Source: Lepas anatifera (lineage: Eukaryota > Arthropoda > Thecostraca > Lepadidae). From it: a DNA stretch of 64,000 nt. The stretch spans positions 23,006-87,005 of the forward strand of contig JAOTON010001688.1 of the NCBI GenBank assembly GCA_034440635.1, read 5' to 3'. A program made the translations under genes and the position numbers. This document shows positions 43,836 to 55,365 of this stretch, in pieces; position 1 is the first letter of the stretch; each line of letters starts with the position of its first letter. The notes below the pieces were generated by a model, which saw only the letters and a list, made by a program, of their open reading frames with translations, had not been told where the DNA came from and made no database searches.

Positions 43836-44879
43836 AGGTCAGGTCAAACCCTCAATTTAACCTAGCAAGGTCACATTATATGTCATTCAATTTGGCTTGT
43901 TGCGAGGATTCATATGGTTAACACGCGCCCCGCTGCGGGGGCGAAAATCGCCCCGCCCCCATTCCTGGCTTTCCCCAGATACCTCAAAAAAGAAGAGACG
44001 CAGAACAACAAAACTTATAGTACCTTATTCCTGATCCATTTTACACATCTGACCAAAATTTTGATTTAAGGTCATGTCAGGTCAAGGAGCTATTAAAGGT
44101 CAAATGACCCGACCTCAAAACCTAAAATTACGAGTTTAAAGCGATGCCCAGGGAACATTAGCTAACCGATCAGTTTGAAACTTCCACAATATGATAAGGT
44201 ATTAGGGTCTACAAATCTGCTTTCTCGGAATTTCGATATTGTTGACCTAAGGTGGGGTCAATTTTGTGGTCACCCCATTATAAGGCTATGGTGAAAAATA
44301 GAACGGGCTCGCTTTCAGTAAATACGGAATAAATAAAGCTGACAATCCTCAAACCATCTATTCTTACCACGATCTTGACCACAAAGTTGAGTTTGTGAGC
44401 ATCTGACCTCTCAAACGTCATGTCAGGTCACAAGGGCATAGATTGATTGTTTTGCCATTAACTCCTCACTGAATTGAGATAAAGCTCCCATTTTGCTTGC
44501 ATTGTGCTTATATTGTCAACGGGGAGTCGATTGATATGCAACATGGCCATACCAGGTCACTCTGTGACCCTGACCTAGCTCGAGGTCAGGTCATTTTCAC
44601 TATTTGACTTAGCAAGGTCATATTATACATCATTAGATTTTCCGCGATGAGAGGAATCCAATGATGCATAAAGATTTGCTCTAGCTCCCTGAGGGCAGAT
44701 ATATAGAGAGAGAACGTACACTCAAAAAAGTTTTCACGAGCTCCAAGTGGATCATTGCCCTAGTATCGTTTTACAAGCGTTCATTTCTTGTTAGCAACCA
44801 GTTAAACCAGCCGCTCACAATGTTCCAGCTTTTTTGTAACAAGCCCCCTCGAGAGAGCCCTAGTTCACTAGTATTTAAC

Positions 44880-45122
44880 CACGTCACAGCTATGACGGGG
44901 GATCGGCTAGCGTAAAAGCCACGTGCTGTGACGAGGCTCCGGCCCTCGTTAACAAGGAACGCTGGAGCCTGCGATTATGATTGGTTGCGCATCGGGCGGG
45001 CTTCGCTCTCATTCGCTAGGCAGCAGTCCGGTACTCGCGCCAAATGTGTTTGTCAGTCATTCTTCGTTCTGCTTTCGCGCCGGGATTCGTGTTATCTGCT
45101 GCTCCTCCAAAGACGGCAAGGT
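44880..45122 (+). promoter_or_regulatory. Promoter-like region and first (non-coding) exon
   Basis: It contains GTCACAGCTATGACG, an inverted CCAAT box (ATTGGTTGCGC near 44980) and a GC box-like CGGGCGGG at about 44994-45001. A strong donor, GGCAAG/GTAAGAAAG, has its GT at 45121. It is G/C-rich against A/T-rich surroundings. It probably serves the two exons downstream; this link is inferred. Confidence 0.5.
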
Positions 45123-45627
45123 AAGAAAGCCAAATAAACTGTTAATGAAATATGCAGATAGGCGAAGGAACAGAAGGTGCAGGGGGCCATGGTCCCCCAA
45201 TATTCGTGACTCTTATTAATTAACCTAGGGCGTTGTTTGGAGAAATGATTTCCAAATGCACCTTGGTCCCCTCTTACCAATATTCTGGACGTTCGTATAC
45301 CTATGACTGTGTATGTGTGCTTTTGTCCGTGTGGGTAAATAGGAAATAACTTGAAACTTTCCTCCCAGTGAAAAATTCTAAATTTGCTAAAACTTTGAAC
45401 GTTCATGTTTGGATACCCATTAGGTAGTTACCGTCGCCATGACAGGGGGTTGTTGCAACTTCCTTTAAGGTTTTTCGGGTGATGGTAATGATTGTTCACA
45501 TTACGTTCTTGAAACTCTGTGCAGCCTATGGCTATATTTTCATTGGCTATATTTTCTTTTAAGAATAGGAGTGGGAAGGGATGACCTGAAAATTCCCGCT
45601 GCCCCCAACTTGGAACATAGTTCCAAG

Positions 45628-45867
45628 CAGGGGCGTCGCCACCGGGGGGGGCAGGGGGCCGGCCCCCACTTTTGGGTCGACTATTTCCTGATAGTCAAAA
45701 TGGGAGGAAAATCGAACATTTTAATAACCAGCCGGTGCGGGAGGCAACGAGGAGCCCAAATCCGAAGACTTTTCGGTCCTAGCGTGGGCAGTTTTTTGTC
45801 AGCATAAGGTTGAAGTTTCTGGCTGGCCGGCCGCCCCCCCACTTTTTTGGTGGTGGCGACGCTGTTG
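45628..45867. mobile_element. hAT-like MITE, 240 bp, 8-bp target duplication
   Basis: The left end is CAGGGGCGTCGCCACC and the right end is GGTGGCGACGCTGTTG. The target GTTCCAAG is duplicated exactly (45620-45627 and 45868-45875). The middle is CCGGCCCCCACTTTTGGG-like and its inverse, so most of the element is one large inverted repeat. Confidence 0.85.
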
Positions 45868-46164
45868 GTTCCAAGGTCCCTGTTTGGAGTCCAAGAAACA
45901 TTTTCAATGCTGAAAGCTCGCCTTTCCTCTTTGTCCCTCGCCATGCATTGAACCTGGGTATTTTCCGTTGATCTTCAAACATAGGCGTGGGAACGGGAGC
46001 CCATGCCCCCGAAAATTTTAAGATTAAATAAATATTCAAAAAATCTGGTGGATCTTGCCAATAGGACCTAAATTTTGAATCCAATGTTTTGCCGCTTGTT
46101 TGCAGTAATTAGTCTGCGTTACATGCTGGGTGATGACTTCATAAGGCAATATAATTTGTTTTAT

Positions 46165-46743
46165 TTGTTAGGGTCATCCCATTTGAAGTTAAAGGTCGCA
46201 GGTCAAGGTCGTGGGGCCTTTTTAAGGTCATTGACCCCGTGTTCCCAGTCAAATGGTATCACCCGTTATGACATATGATTTCCTAATAAAGGCCAGTCTG
46301 TGTCAAGGTCAAAGGTCATGGATCAAGGTCAAACCCTTATTTCCTGCCCAACGAGGGAAAAATTGGCAGTGACCTTGTATTTTACGGGAATATGCTATTA
46401 TGTGACATCATAGGTCAATGACCTTGAATGGCCTTGACCCCCCAAAATACGAGGTCACCTGGTATGGGACCTTCCTTTCATACCCTAATGCCATTTGTAG
46501 TGTATTTTTTACTTGTTTCCGCAAAATCCCGGCATTTCCCGGTAGGTCTCCAGCACGGCCAAAATTTGATCTTTGTGACCTCGTTTGACCTTGAAGATGT
46601 TGACCTAATGTTGATCACCGCAACCCCACCAACCCTTTAAACGCTCATTTTTATAACTCTTGGTTTCCGAGATCTCGGGCGGGTCACATTAGGAGCCCCT
46701 CCACTCCGCGCTAGTGTCAGACCCCCTCCATTGCGCGGGTTAA
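46165..46743 (+). mobile_element. TTAA/AGGTCA element F1 (right part)
   Basis: It is dense in AGGTCA/TGACCT with longer CAAGGTCAAAGGTCA words. It ends ATTGCGCGGGTTAA at 46743, after the TTTCCGAGATCTCGGG block shared in layout with B and C right ends. The left end is not found. It lies inside the 4.7-kb unit. Confidence 0.65.
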
Positions 46744-47125
46744 GAAAATACTTAACTGAATTTAGAACTTCTCGACATTTCAGAATTAAAGTTTCTTCGT
46801 CCGTAGACTAATATAAAACACTGCAAAGACACATGCAAAATTGAAATTAGAAACACGTCACTGAAAGACTTTCAGTGGTGTGTTTTAACTTTAACTTTGG
46901 TATGTGTCTTTGCATTCGTTTTATGGTGTGGGTTCTGTATGTATCAATCTACTGGCGAAGGAACTTCTACTTTGAAACGTGTTAAAAATTAAAATTCAAT
47001 AAAATTACTTGTTAATTAAAATATGTTTTGTCCGTGAGGCGGTTTTCAGCTTCTTTAAATAACCAACCGAAATATCTGTATTTTGACGCTGGTGGTCCCA
47101 AGGCAGGGGAGGTGTCATCCGTACC

Positions 47126-47323
47126 ATGAACACAATGCGTTCCATATTTCCCCGGGCTCCCTCAACCCTTCCCCTCCCAATGTTGCCCCTGGGTCCTGCG
47201 CCTGATGCTATCGCTTCATACTTACTTTTCCACTTTCCAGAGAGACGGGACCTAATCGTAAGGGGGAAGGCGTCAGCGGCTACAGTCATAGAACGCTATC
47301 CGCCCATCACAGACACCGATCAG
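47126..47323 (+). CDS. Exon of uncharacterised protein (N-side domain)
   Basis: The last third reads PDAIASYLLFHFPERRDLIV and then IERYPPITDTDQ, ending in phase 0 at a good donor (CAG/GTATGC, GT at 47324). The pattern 'hydrophobic-FPERR..., then (I)xxRYP' recalls a domain in large families of uncharacterised invertebrate and fish proteins (some annotated SAMD3-like); this is from memory and not searched. The upstream edge is uncertain: a CAG/GGG acceptor near 47108 is weak, and the ATG at 47126 may not be the start. The next exon (48511) is in a phase that does not follow directly, so an exon between them, or decay, is needed. Confidence 0.45.
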
Positions 47324-47381
47324 GTATGCAGATATCCTATTGGAAGTTTCCAAGCCTCAATTTTTCTTAAAAGTTCGTGGT

Positions 47382-47700
47382 TAAAACTTAAAAAATGGAC
47401 TTCTCCGCTATGATGAAAAGCGAAAAAAATATTTACATCTTTCAGCTGTATTACAGCTCTTCGTAAAGCGGTAATACAGCTTGAAAAATGGACTTCTCCA
47501 CTATGATGAAAAGCTATAAAAAATAGTTAGAACTTTCAAGCTGTATTACAGCGTTTCGTAAAACTCCACTGTGATGAAAAGCGAGAAAATCGTTAGAGCT
47601 TTCAAGCTGTATTACATCGTTTCGTAAATCTGTAGTACAGCTTGAAAGCTTGAACGATTTTTTCGCTTTTCATCATAGTGGAGAAGTCTTTTTAAGTTTT
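47382..47700. repeat. Hairpin array with CTGTATTACAG core
   Basis: Three direct units start GACTTCTCCRCTATGATG or a variant (about 47398, 47490 and 47563), each followed by an AAAAGCG run, TTTCAAGCTGTATTACAG and TTCGTAAA. The last unit is inverted (47640-47700), so the whole block folds back on itself. It lies in the intron between the two coding exons. Confidence 0.8.
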
Positions 47701-48510
47701 AGTGATATGAAAACTCCACTTATGCCTTTCCGAATTAAAATTTCATGTTAGTGCTTGTTGTTTTTATTCGTCATGGCAGTTCTGCGGGCAATAAAGTCAG
47801 AAGCCCCATCGTAGAAAAATGCCTCCGGCCGCCGAACGTTTGTGCTATTAGTTGTGACGGGGCATGATCCTTGTTTCACAGATCTGGAAGGAGATGGATC
47901 GCATGGCCGGGCGCCCTCTCCAAGGAATTCAGGGGAGGTGGGAGCTACTGATCTCTTCAGCAGTGAAGTAGTTTGACTGCCTCGATAAAGGTAAAATGCG
48001 CAACACATTTCTGTGTCGCTCATTGTTTTCTTTGCATTTATCCCTTTAGAAAGCGGAATATATTTTCTCACTCCCCCGTGTTTCCGAATGATCACTTCTC
48101 CACATTGCGTAGATGTCCCCAAGAATGCTATGTGTGGACGATATTAGGTAAGGTCACCAGGCTAGATGACCTCGCCTCAAGGCATGATTCAAGCGGAAAT
48201 CGTGATAAACAAATTACTTCTATGAATCATTGATATATGAAACTGACATGAAAATAGCAATGCCAGCCGAGCATCGCAATTAAGCAACCTGATTTCTATG
48301 TCGAGGACCTGGTGTCTATCCCCTCTAGAGATGCGTCTAAAAAGGACTGAAAGGGGTCTGAATTGATTTAGCCATGACTTAAATAGAATGACATGACCTG
48401 TGACTTCTGACTTGAGCAGGTTTCATGATGGAAAGGAATCAGAGATGATAAGTTACAAATATGTTGATACACATAACACCATATCCTAAACATGGTATTT
48501 TCTGTTGCAG

Positions 48511-48830
48511 ATCGAGCATGCAGGGCTCTGCTATGGACCCTGGCAGCGGCCCCGTCCGTGCTGAATCCCGACGGGAAACCGGCCCCAGCTGTCATGAAGA
48601 CCTCTGAGGGAAAGCTGACAGTTGAAGTTGACGGCGTGTGCGTAGCCACAGCCAGCACCCTGGTAGACCTGACACTGCTGTGGGCGGCAGTCCTCTTCAT
48701 ATATAACCTAAGATACGGGTCTGCGCGCCGGTTTGGGCGGTTCATGGCCTCGGAGGTCCTCAAAGTGGAGCGAGAGGTTACCGATTCCTTGGTGGAGAAA
48801 CTTCGTTCGGCGCTAAGCCGCCACACCTAA
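48511..48830 (+). CDS. Terminal exon of uncharacterised protein (C-terminal domain)
   Basis: An acceptor, TTTTCTGTTGCAG/AT, precedes an open frame to the stop TAA at 48828-48830. The protein has PSVLNPDGKPAPAVM, then LTVEVDGVCVATASTLVDL, a hydrophobic LTLLWAAVLFIYNLRYG and FGRFMASEVLKVE. The pattern 'VDG, AL-rich helix, (V/I)YNLxY, F..F' is that of the C-terminal domain of the same uncharacterised family as the exon at 47126 (from memory). The hydrophobic run is probably a buried helix rather than a membrane span. A polyadenylation signal follows at 49019. Confidence 0.55.
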
Positions 48831-49018
48831 GTGTACCAGTGGTTGCCATATAAGGTGCCATGCAAGGTGGTTACCATGTACCATGGTTTATGCAAGGAGA
48901 ACACTGGGAAAAGGGGAGATGGCTCGGAGAAAATGTGTTCAATGTAGTGAGATTGTTTGGCAACGAGAAATTTCGATGTTTGATGTCTGATTTTGTTGAT
49001 GTTCAGTGAACCTTTCCA

Positions 49019-49024
49019 AATAAA
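49019..49024 (+). terminator. Polyadenylation signal AATAAA
   Basis: AATAAA lies 189 bases after the stop of the exon ending at 48830, in the same orientation. There are T-rich stretches just downstream (TGTATTTTTCTT). Confidence 0.55.
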
Positions 49025-49933
49025 ACCTTTCACGGGTATATAAGTGTATTTTTCTTAATGCTCATGGCATTTTAACGCACGGTAGGAGAGGGGATGTGAG
49101 CCGCACAAGAAGTCAACAAAAGCTAGTTAATAAGCTAGTTAACAACCCGAGTAAAATCCCGAAAGCTAGTAAGGCAAAGACAGGTACATCGCAATACACT
49201 CGTAAAACTAGGTCAACGACCTCGTTATATCCTTATTTCAATTAAAGCAAACAAGCATCTGTCGTCTTAAATACCTAGTTACGAGCTAGTAATGTTAGTA
49301 AAAACCTCGTCACGCCGCCTTGCATAGACCTCGTAGAACCAGGTGCCTACAAAATGTTTTGCCTCGTCTTACTACACGCAAGGTAAAATCTTGCAAATGC
49401 CTAATAACAAGGGCTTTACGAAGAAAAACCACGTCAATTTTTTTCAGTGTACACTGCTCTGTTGTAAGCCTATGGAACCTTCTTTGACCTATGCTGACCT
49501 CATATTGACCTTACATAAAAATTCTTCGTATAAAATCTCTTCGTCTTGTCAAGAGCTTTCCGAACGCCGCCAGTAATTTTCCTTTAGCTTTCGTGGGGAA
49601 TGAGATACGGAGGGGTGAAACCCCCCCCCAGCGGGGCGCCTCATGCCAGGGACCCCAGCGGGGCGTGTGTTAAAGTTGTTTCACTCTATCTTTACTTGTT
49701 CAGATGCAATCATCGAACACCTTCATTTACATGTTATCCCTTTGACGGTATGTTTTGACCTCTAGTAACCTTAAATGTGACCTGACAAAAAATTATTCAA
49801 ATATGTTTTATGGAAAAGTGAATGGGCTACTTTTTCGCTACCTAGCCAGGTTCTCGAGATCCTGGGGGGGGGGTTAGCCTCCACCCCCGTTAAAGCGAAG
49901 ATGGCTCAGACCCCCCGTCAATGCGCGTGTTAA

Positions 49934-50404
49934 GAAAAGCCCCAAGCGTACTAAGAATGTCAAAATGACAAAATGAGAACCCCCAACAAAAATAATATTG
50001 CGTCCATAGTCCAGGGGAAGGAGCCTTGCATTGCAAGAAATTGGTTTGCAATTGTAGTGCAGTACCAAACTTACACGTAGTTTAAGGCTGAAAGAAAAGA
50101 GAACGGCGATGGTCAATGTTTATCCGGGCAAGGCTGGAAATTTCTTCCCTTTTATTCTGTTTTGCCACAACCAGTGCCGGGACCGGGTTGGGTCTTGCCG
50201 GGAACTTGCCGGAACCAGACTAGGATTGTCGACACCGGGACCGAAGCCGCGACCAATAATTTAGAAAAATGTAGAGCCTCTAGTGACAGGTCCCTTGATG
50301 ACTTGAGTGAAACTTTGATATCCCAAAGGCCGGATGTGCAATAACGTGCACGAATGGTATAAAAAGAATACCTGGAAGGTGGAAAAGCTTGTTTGGTCAT
50401 AATA
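49934..50404. other. Region downstream of the cyclase gene
   Basis: This is probably the 3' untranslated region of the minus-strand gene and the flank up to C6. A minus-strand AATAAA lies at 50151-50156. There is a short GCCGGGA-rich stretch at 50176-50230. Confidence 0.5.
50151..50156 (-). terminator. Polyadenylation signal AATAAA (minus)
   Basis: TTTATT on plus, AATAAA on minus, about 250 nt beyond the stop of the cyclase-like gene. The distance and orientation fit. Confidence 0.5.
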
Positions 50405-51222
50405 CTCAAGCGATCTGAGCCACCAATCGGCATGGAGCCCCGCTGCCTCCTGCTATCTTCATCGGGAGGGCCATGAGGATGGCACCAGAGGCGGGAAGTC
50501 GGCTCATATCGCCCACGTTCTCCAGGTTGTAGACATTCTTGGGCGCCAGTATCCGGTGGGCGGAGAACGTCGCGTCAATACCGACGTCGATAGAGGAGGT
50601 GTCGATTCCCAGACCGACGACGGCTGCATCAGCGGCAAGGACTTCCCGCTGCCTTGGCGCCCACGCCTGGAAAGTGGTACACTCCTGGCTCTTCGGGCGT
50701 TAGGCCAAAGTAGGCAGCACGGTCTCCCCACCTACTGGAATAGCCCGTGCGGACTAGCACAACGGTGGGGTTCTCGAAGTTGCCATGCTTCTCCTTCCAC
50801 TGGCGTAGGTCTTCTGGGGTCACCATAGCTTCCGGATCAGTAGTTGCACGGTCGGAGATGTCTACCACCGCGGCATGGGCTACCATTCTGTTGACAGGAA
50901 TCTGATCTATTGTCCAGCCTCCTTTGTGGAAGTGACAAGGTGCGTCCATGTGGGTACCACCATGCTCTGTAGTGCTAAATCTGTTCATTTCCATATAAAT
51001 ACCTTCTGCTAAGGCTTGAGGAATCTTGACATCTCCAAGTGATGAGTCGAAGAAATCTTCTAGTGGTAAAATACCTTTGACGATCTCTGTCAGGGTAAAG
51101 TTGTCCTTAACGAACCAATAGAGCGTCGCATTGTCGTACTTGTAAGACAGATCAATCAGCTCTGATCTTGCGGTGATGGAACAGATCAGGATCAGTCCAC
51201 CCGTTATCCAGAATGGCAGCAT
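50405..51222 (-). CDS. Cyclase/kynurenine formamidase-like protein, single coding exon, one frameshift
   Basis: It starts at ATG 51222-51220 and ends at TGA 50407-50405. The protein opens with a signal peptide (MLPFWITGGLILICSITARS) and then ELIDLSY. The metal-binding signature EHGGTHMDAPCHFHKGGW follows at about residues 90-107, then VVLVRTGYSSRW and YHFPGVGAKAA, and after a +1 shift near 50645 VVGLGIDTSSID, FSAHRILA, YNLENV and the C-terminal IAGGSGAP. This is the full order of the cyclase family (Pfam PF04199: metal-dependent hydrolases such as arylformamidase and isatin hydrolase), about 270 residues as usual. It is probably secreted or in the secretory pathway. An acceptor (TTTTTCAG) just 5' of the ATG suggests an upstream untranslated exon. 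The lack of coding introns plus the frameshift could mean a retrocopy, a pseudogene or a sequencing indel. Confidence 0.8.
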
Positions 51223-51232
51223 TTTGATCGGT

Positions 51233-51260
51233 CTGAAAAAGTGGGAAAATAAATCATCAG
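51233..51260 (-). promoter_or_regulatory. Splice acceptor ahead of the cyclase-like ATG
   Basis: On the minus strand the sequence ATTTTCCCACTTTTTCAG ends ten bases before the ATG. It argues for a spliced 5' untranslated exon beyond the (GA)n tract, so the gene may be host-type and expressed. Confidence 0.5.
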
Positions 51261-51292
51261 GTGAACTTGACACTATAAAGTCACATCTGAGG

Positions 51293-51738
<446 letters not shown>

Positions 51739-52623
51739 CACCCCATATGTCTGTGGTGAAAAATAGAACGGGCTCGCTTTTTGTGACGTAGGGTTCGGTG
51801 GAAGACCCGATGGAAGTATTTTTACTAAATTTTCATTCTAATATAACATATGTTTGAAGTTAATAAAGTTCCAAAAGAACACCTCCCCTTTGTCGCAAAT
51901 ATTTCGGGAGATGGGTAGCATGGACAGGCACTGGATTGCACACACAGAGAACCAACAAACATTGCAATGAGCATGACAGCACACGAAATAACGAGCCGGA
52001 CATGCATAAAAATGGGTGAGTTAAGTGCAAAAAATATAAATCCGAGTGATGGCCAAAATGGGTTGCTGCTAACCTATATTCTATTTTTCCGTGAGGTTGT
52101 ATTGTAAATATGTTCATTGTTGTTGTCGTTTCCAGTTTGATTCATTTGATTCAATATCATAATTTTTAATGTTAGAATCTGTGGTGCTCCCTCCCAACTA
52201 ATCCACATAGGAGTGGTACCTCTGACCGTCTACATCTCCCTTTTTATTATTGCGGCTCTCTACATTTCCCCCTTTCTTGTTACTGGATGGCTTGCAACTA
52301 ACCTTCATTATATTCGGCGTTAAGTTCGTATCAATACCTCAAAGTGCAGTTCCAATCAATATCTCTACTGAAACCCTCAAAGTCCAGTTCCATCAATGAA
52401 TTCACAAAAGCCCTCTAAACTCAAGTGTTCTGTTGAAGCTGGCAATAAAAATATCTAAGTCCCCTACAGTCGATCCCCAATACATGCCCATTATCGCAAT
52501 GAACACATGTCTGCCCGGTATACTTGCTCGTCTTTGACTATCATTTCTACCCTATCGTGCGTGGCATAAACTTAATAAATAAAAATAAAAGTCCGAAAAA
52601 ACATTGAGCCAACAGCGATGGTG

Positions 52624-53041
52624 ATGGCTGGGCCAGCCATTCCCCAGATCGGCACCATGGTGTACCGAACGCTCCCAATTTTCAGGCGTTAACATACAGT
52701 GCGGGGGCGTCCCAGGCCGCATCTGCTTCCAAGGGATTCGTCAGGCTAATCCTGGCAGTCGACAGAGGTCGCCACCCTGCCGGAACTGGGTAGCCGCGCC
52801 GCTACCCAATTGTCTCCCTTACATGATTCTGAGAGGAAATCGGGCTAATCCCGATACTATCAGGGCCTGTCCTGATAGGGTTGGCTAGGTCTAAATCCAG
52901 CGAACCTCCTCTATCGCTCTCTCATTCCTTTGGACTTCTGCTTCGACATAATACTTCTACCTGGGTATTAGCGCCAACATATAGTTCATTCTAAGATAAA
53001 CTATATGTCCCCTTTCTGACGCTAACCCCTTCCCTAGGGGT
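52624..53041. other. Cluster of six perfect stem-loops
   Basis: Stems: 52624-52640 (ATGGCTGG, 1-nt loop), 52787-52808 (TGGGTAGC, 6-nt loop), 52839-52855 (ATCGGG, 5-nt loop), 52857-52878 (CTATCAGG, 6-nt loop), 52977-53008 (ACATATAGTT, 12-nt loop) and 53025-53041 (ACCCCT, 5-nt loop). All arms are exact. Such density suggests a structured RNA, for instance the leader of a retroelement. No known RNA family is recognised. Confidence 0.7.
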
Positions 53042-54065
53042 CGTCACCGCTCCTAGGTCTTCGGACCGAGATCGTCATCCCCCGGTGTCATCCTCTTCTT
53101 CATCGTCTTCATCATCTTCTTCAAAATCTGCCCGTGGCAACAACAATAGAATTTGCGCCCATGGTAAATCCCGGAAGAGTTGTACACACCAGTTACGTCC
53201 CGCGAGCCAAAATGGAAGTGTGGTGTAATATCATCATTCTTCATCACCTACTTATCATTCATCATCACCATCATCGTATCGTCATCATCAATAACTCCCT
53301 CCGGTTGAGCTGAATCCCTGGGAAGGGGGCATCTTCTCTTATCTTCTGCTCTGTATCTTGCGCCCTCCCTAACGCACCAGGGATTGACATGCCAAGGATG
53401 TCCTCACCTATCCCCCCTTTTCATTCCCCGTCCCAAGCTAGATGGAAGGGTCATCTACACTTGAGGGCCCAGATTTTTGAACGGGACCAATCTTTGAACA
53501 ACTCGCCGGAACTCGATAATGCGGAGCCCTGGATACTCTGCAAAAAAAACAACAACAAATCGGCACTGCGGTTCTTGGGAAGTAAAATGATAACTCATAC
53601 GTCTTCACCTCCAATCTAGGTGTCTATCGGACCTTAAACTAGGAATCGCTTATACCCCTTACAACCGAGGATGATGTATGAATAATGACCCATTCACTCG
53701 CGCATCCTTACTAGCCCCCTTTAAAAAGATTGGATCCGCTATTCTACACAAATTTCCTCCACCCTCCGATATATGACGTCTAAGTTACCATCTCTAGAGA
53801 AGTCCCAGGTAACAATCCCTAGAATACGTTAAGTGTTCCGTTACTGTAGGGAAGGGAACCATTAATTTACGGCAATACTATAATTAGTTATCGAGTTCTT
53901 CGCGGGCCGCCAAGATTGGTCCACAATTTCTGCCCCAATTTCAATCTCCTAATCTTATCAGTTGCCCAGCGGGCTCGCTCATCTCTATCTCACGAGCACA
54001 TCTTCTGCTTAACTTTACTCTTAATCAATACTCTCATAATAGTCGTCACTTCTATATACGGGCAA

Positions 54066-54327
54066 GTATACCGGCTCCTTAATATCTTTAACTTCCCTAA
54101 CGTCAGCTCCATTTAATCTAATAGCTGTCATCCATTGTAAGATTTCCAGTTCCCAGTTTCTATACTGAAGTTCTTTGCTCTCTTCTTCTTAAAAAGTATA
54201 CCTGCAGCCTAATAATTTTAACTTTCTTAATATCAACTCTATTTAATATAATGGCTATTACCCATTGTAAGATTCCAGTTCCCAGTCATCTATACTGATG
54301 TTATTCGCTGTTTAAAAAAAAACAATC
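54066..54327. repeat. 131-bp tandem duplication
   Basis: Two units start GTATACC at 54066 and 54197. Both contain the shared words CCATTGTAAGAT and CCAGTTCCCAGT with scattered differences. Confidence 0.75.
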
Positions 54328-54935
54328 GACATTAGCGGGAGCAACCCAATCCATTGATAGGTTACTCGCTCTTTCACATACCCTTACTGGTATTGTATAC
54401 TCCTAACATTATTATTTACTTTAGCTCATTGTTTATTTTACATTTAGCTCAATGGGGCGATGGTCCGAAGCCTCGATGTAATCTTTGTGGGTTAAAAAAA
54501 ACACTTAACAGTAGATGCCATACCAACCTCCGCCGCGGTAATTAATCATAAATATAGAGGGACTTACGAATCATCAGGTATATATCAAAGACTCGAGCTG
54601 TGTAGGAAGTAAATTAATATTCCCAACCTTCATTCACCTCAAATTCTATCATCAATATACTTCAATTTCCCTTTTCCCTATAATATTGTAAAAATATAAT
54701 AAACAAATATAAACGCAAATGAGCTTCAAATAAACAAATGAAGGCTTCTAAAAAAATACAATAATTTATTCCGATGTGATCATCACTGTGCATGCCTCTG
54801 TACACCCTGAACTTTCGTGCAAGGATACGAAGCAGCAGATATAGGCCGGAAATAAAAAGAATAGAATAGAATATAGAATAGAATGAAATATCAGAAAAAC
54901 AAACGTCAATATCATTTAAAATTCTCAATCATTTA

Positions 54936-55365
54936 CAATAATCAATCAATTGCTTCATCAACATTCATTCACCATTTAGTATGTACGAAAACGCCTGAAG
55001 TTCAAGTATTAATTTACGTTAATGATGAAAAGTAAAATTAAAGGAGTGAGAAAAAGCATATTTCACTATCAGTTACTCCATTACTGTGTATGCAAAATAT
55101 CAGCGGAGATCTAAAATTTTATACAATATCATTTACAATCATCAATAATTTACAATAATCAAGCAATCGCATCATCAATGTTCATTTACCATTTAGTATG
55201 TACGAAAACGCCTGAAGTTCAAGTATCAATTTACGTTAATAATGAAAAGTAAAATTAAAGGAGTGAGAATAAACATTTCACTATCAGTTACTCCATTACT
55301 GTGTATGCAAAATATCAGCGGAGATCTAAAATTTTATATGACATGACCCATCATATCACATGAGA
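54936..55365. repeat. 217-bp tandem duplication
   Basis: The string CCATTTAGTATGTACGAAAA occurs at 54972 and 55189, and the units agree over most of their length (including CTCCATTACTGTGTATGC and AGCGGAGATCTAAAATTTTA). High similarity points to a recent duplication. Confidence 0.85.

Larger units (their letters stand above)
44719..49449 (+). mobile_element. 4.7-kb insertion with its own spliced gene
   Basis: By comparison with D1 the extra DNA runs from 44719 to 49449. The ends read CACTCAAAAAAG and, inverted, CACTGAAAAAAA, with TA on both sides; the exact edge is ambiguous by a few bases because the target also reads CACTG. It carries a G/C-rich promoter-like segment with a splice donor (44880-45122), a 240-bp hAT MITE, a partial TTAA element, a hairpin array, two coding exons and a polyadenylation signal. 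Subterminal CTAGT words occur near both ends. The simplest reading is a DNA transposon carrying a gene, but no transposase is recognised. Confidence 0.6.
43918..49673 (+). mobile_element. TTAA/AGGTCA element D2 carrying a 4.7-kb unit
   Basis: It starts TTAACACGCGCCCCGCTG at 43918 and ends AGCGGGGCGTGTGTTAA at 49673. Pieces 43918-44718 and 49450-49673 together match the reverse of D1, including ACGTACACTG-CTCTGTTGTAAGCC across the break, which marks the insertion point of the 4.7-kb unit. Confidence 0.85.
42834..49933 (+). mobile_element. TTAA/AGGTCA element C6 carrying D2, a SINE and a hAT-like MITE
   Basis: The left end is TTAGCACGCTCATTGACG at 42834. The right end is CCGTCAATGCGCGTGTTAA at 49933. 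C sequence is interrupted at 43141-43258 (SINE), 43441-43835 (MITE) and 43922-49673 (D2 with one TTAA). After removal the order matches C4 throughout (for example GAGGATTCATATGG, then TTAA, then TTTACTTGTTCAGATG). Confidence 0.85.

Noticed and set aside
54300..54330. Hammerhead ribozyme (CTGATG word)
   Set aside because: The conserved CUGANGA and GAAA elements are not both present.
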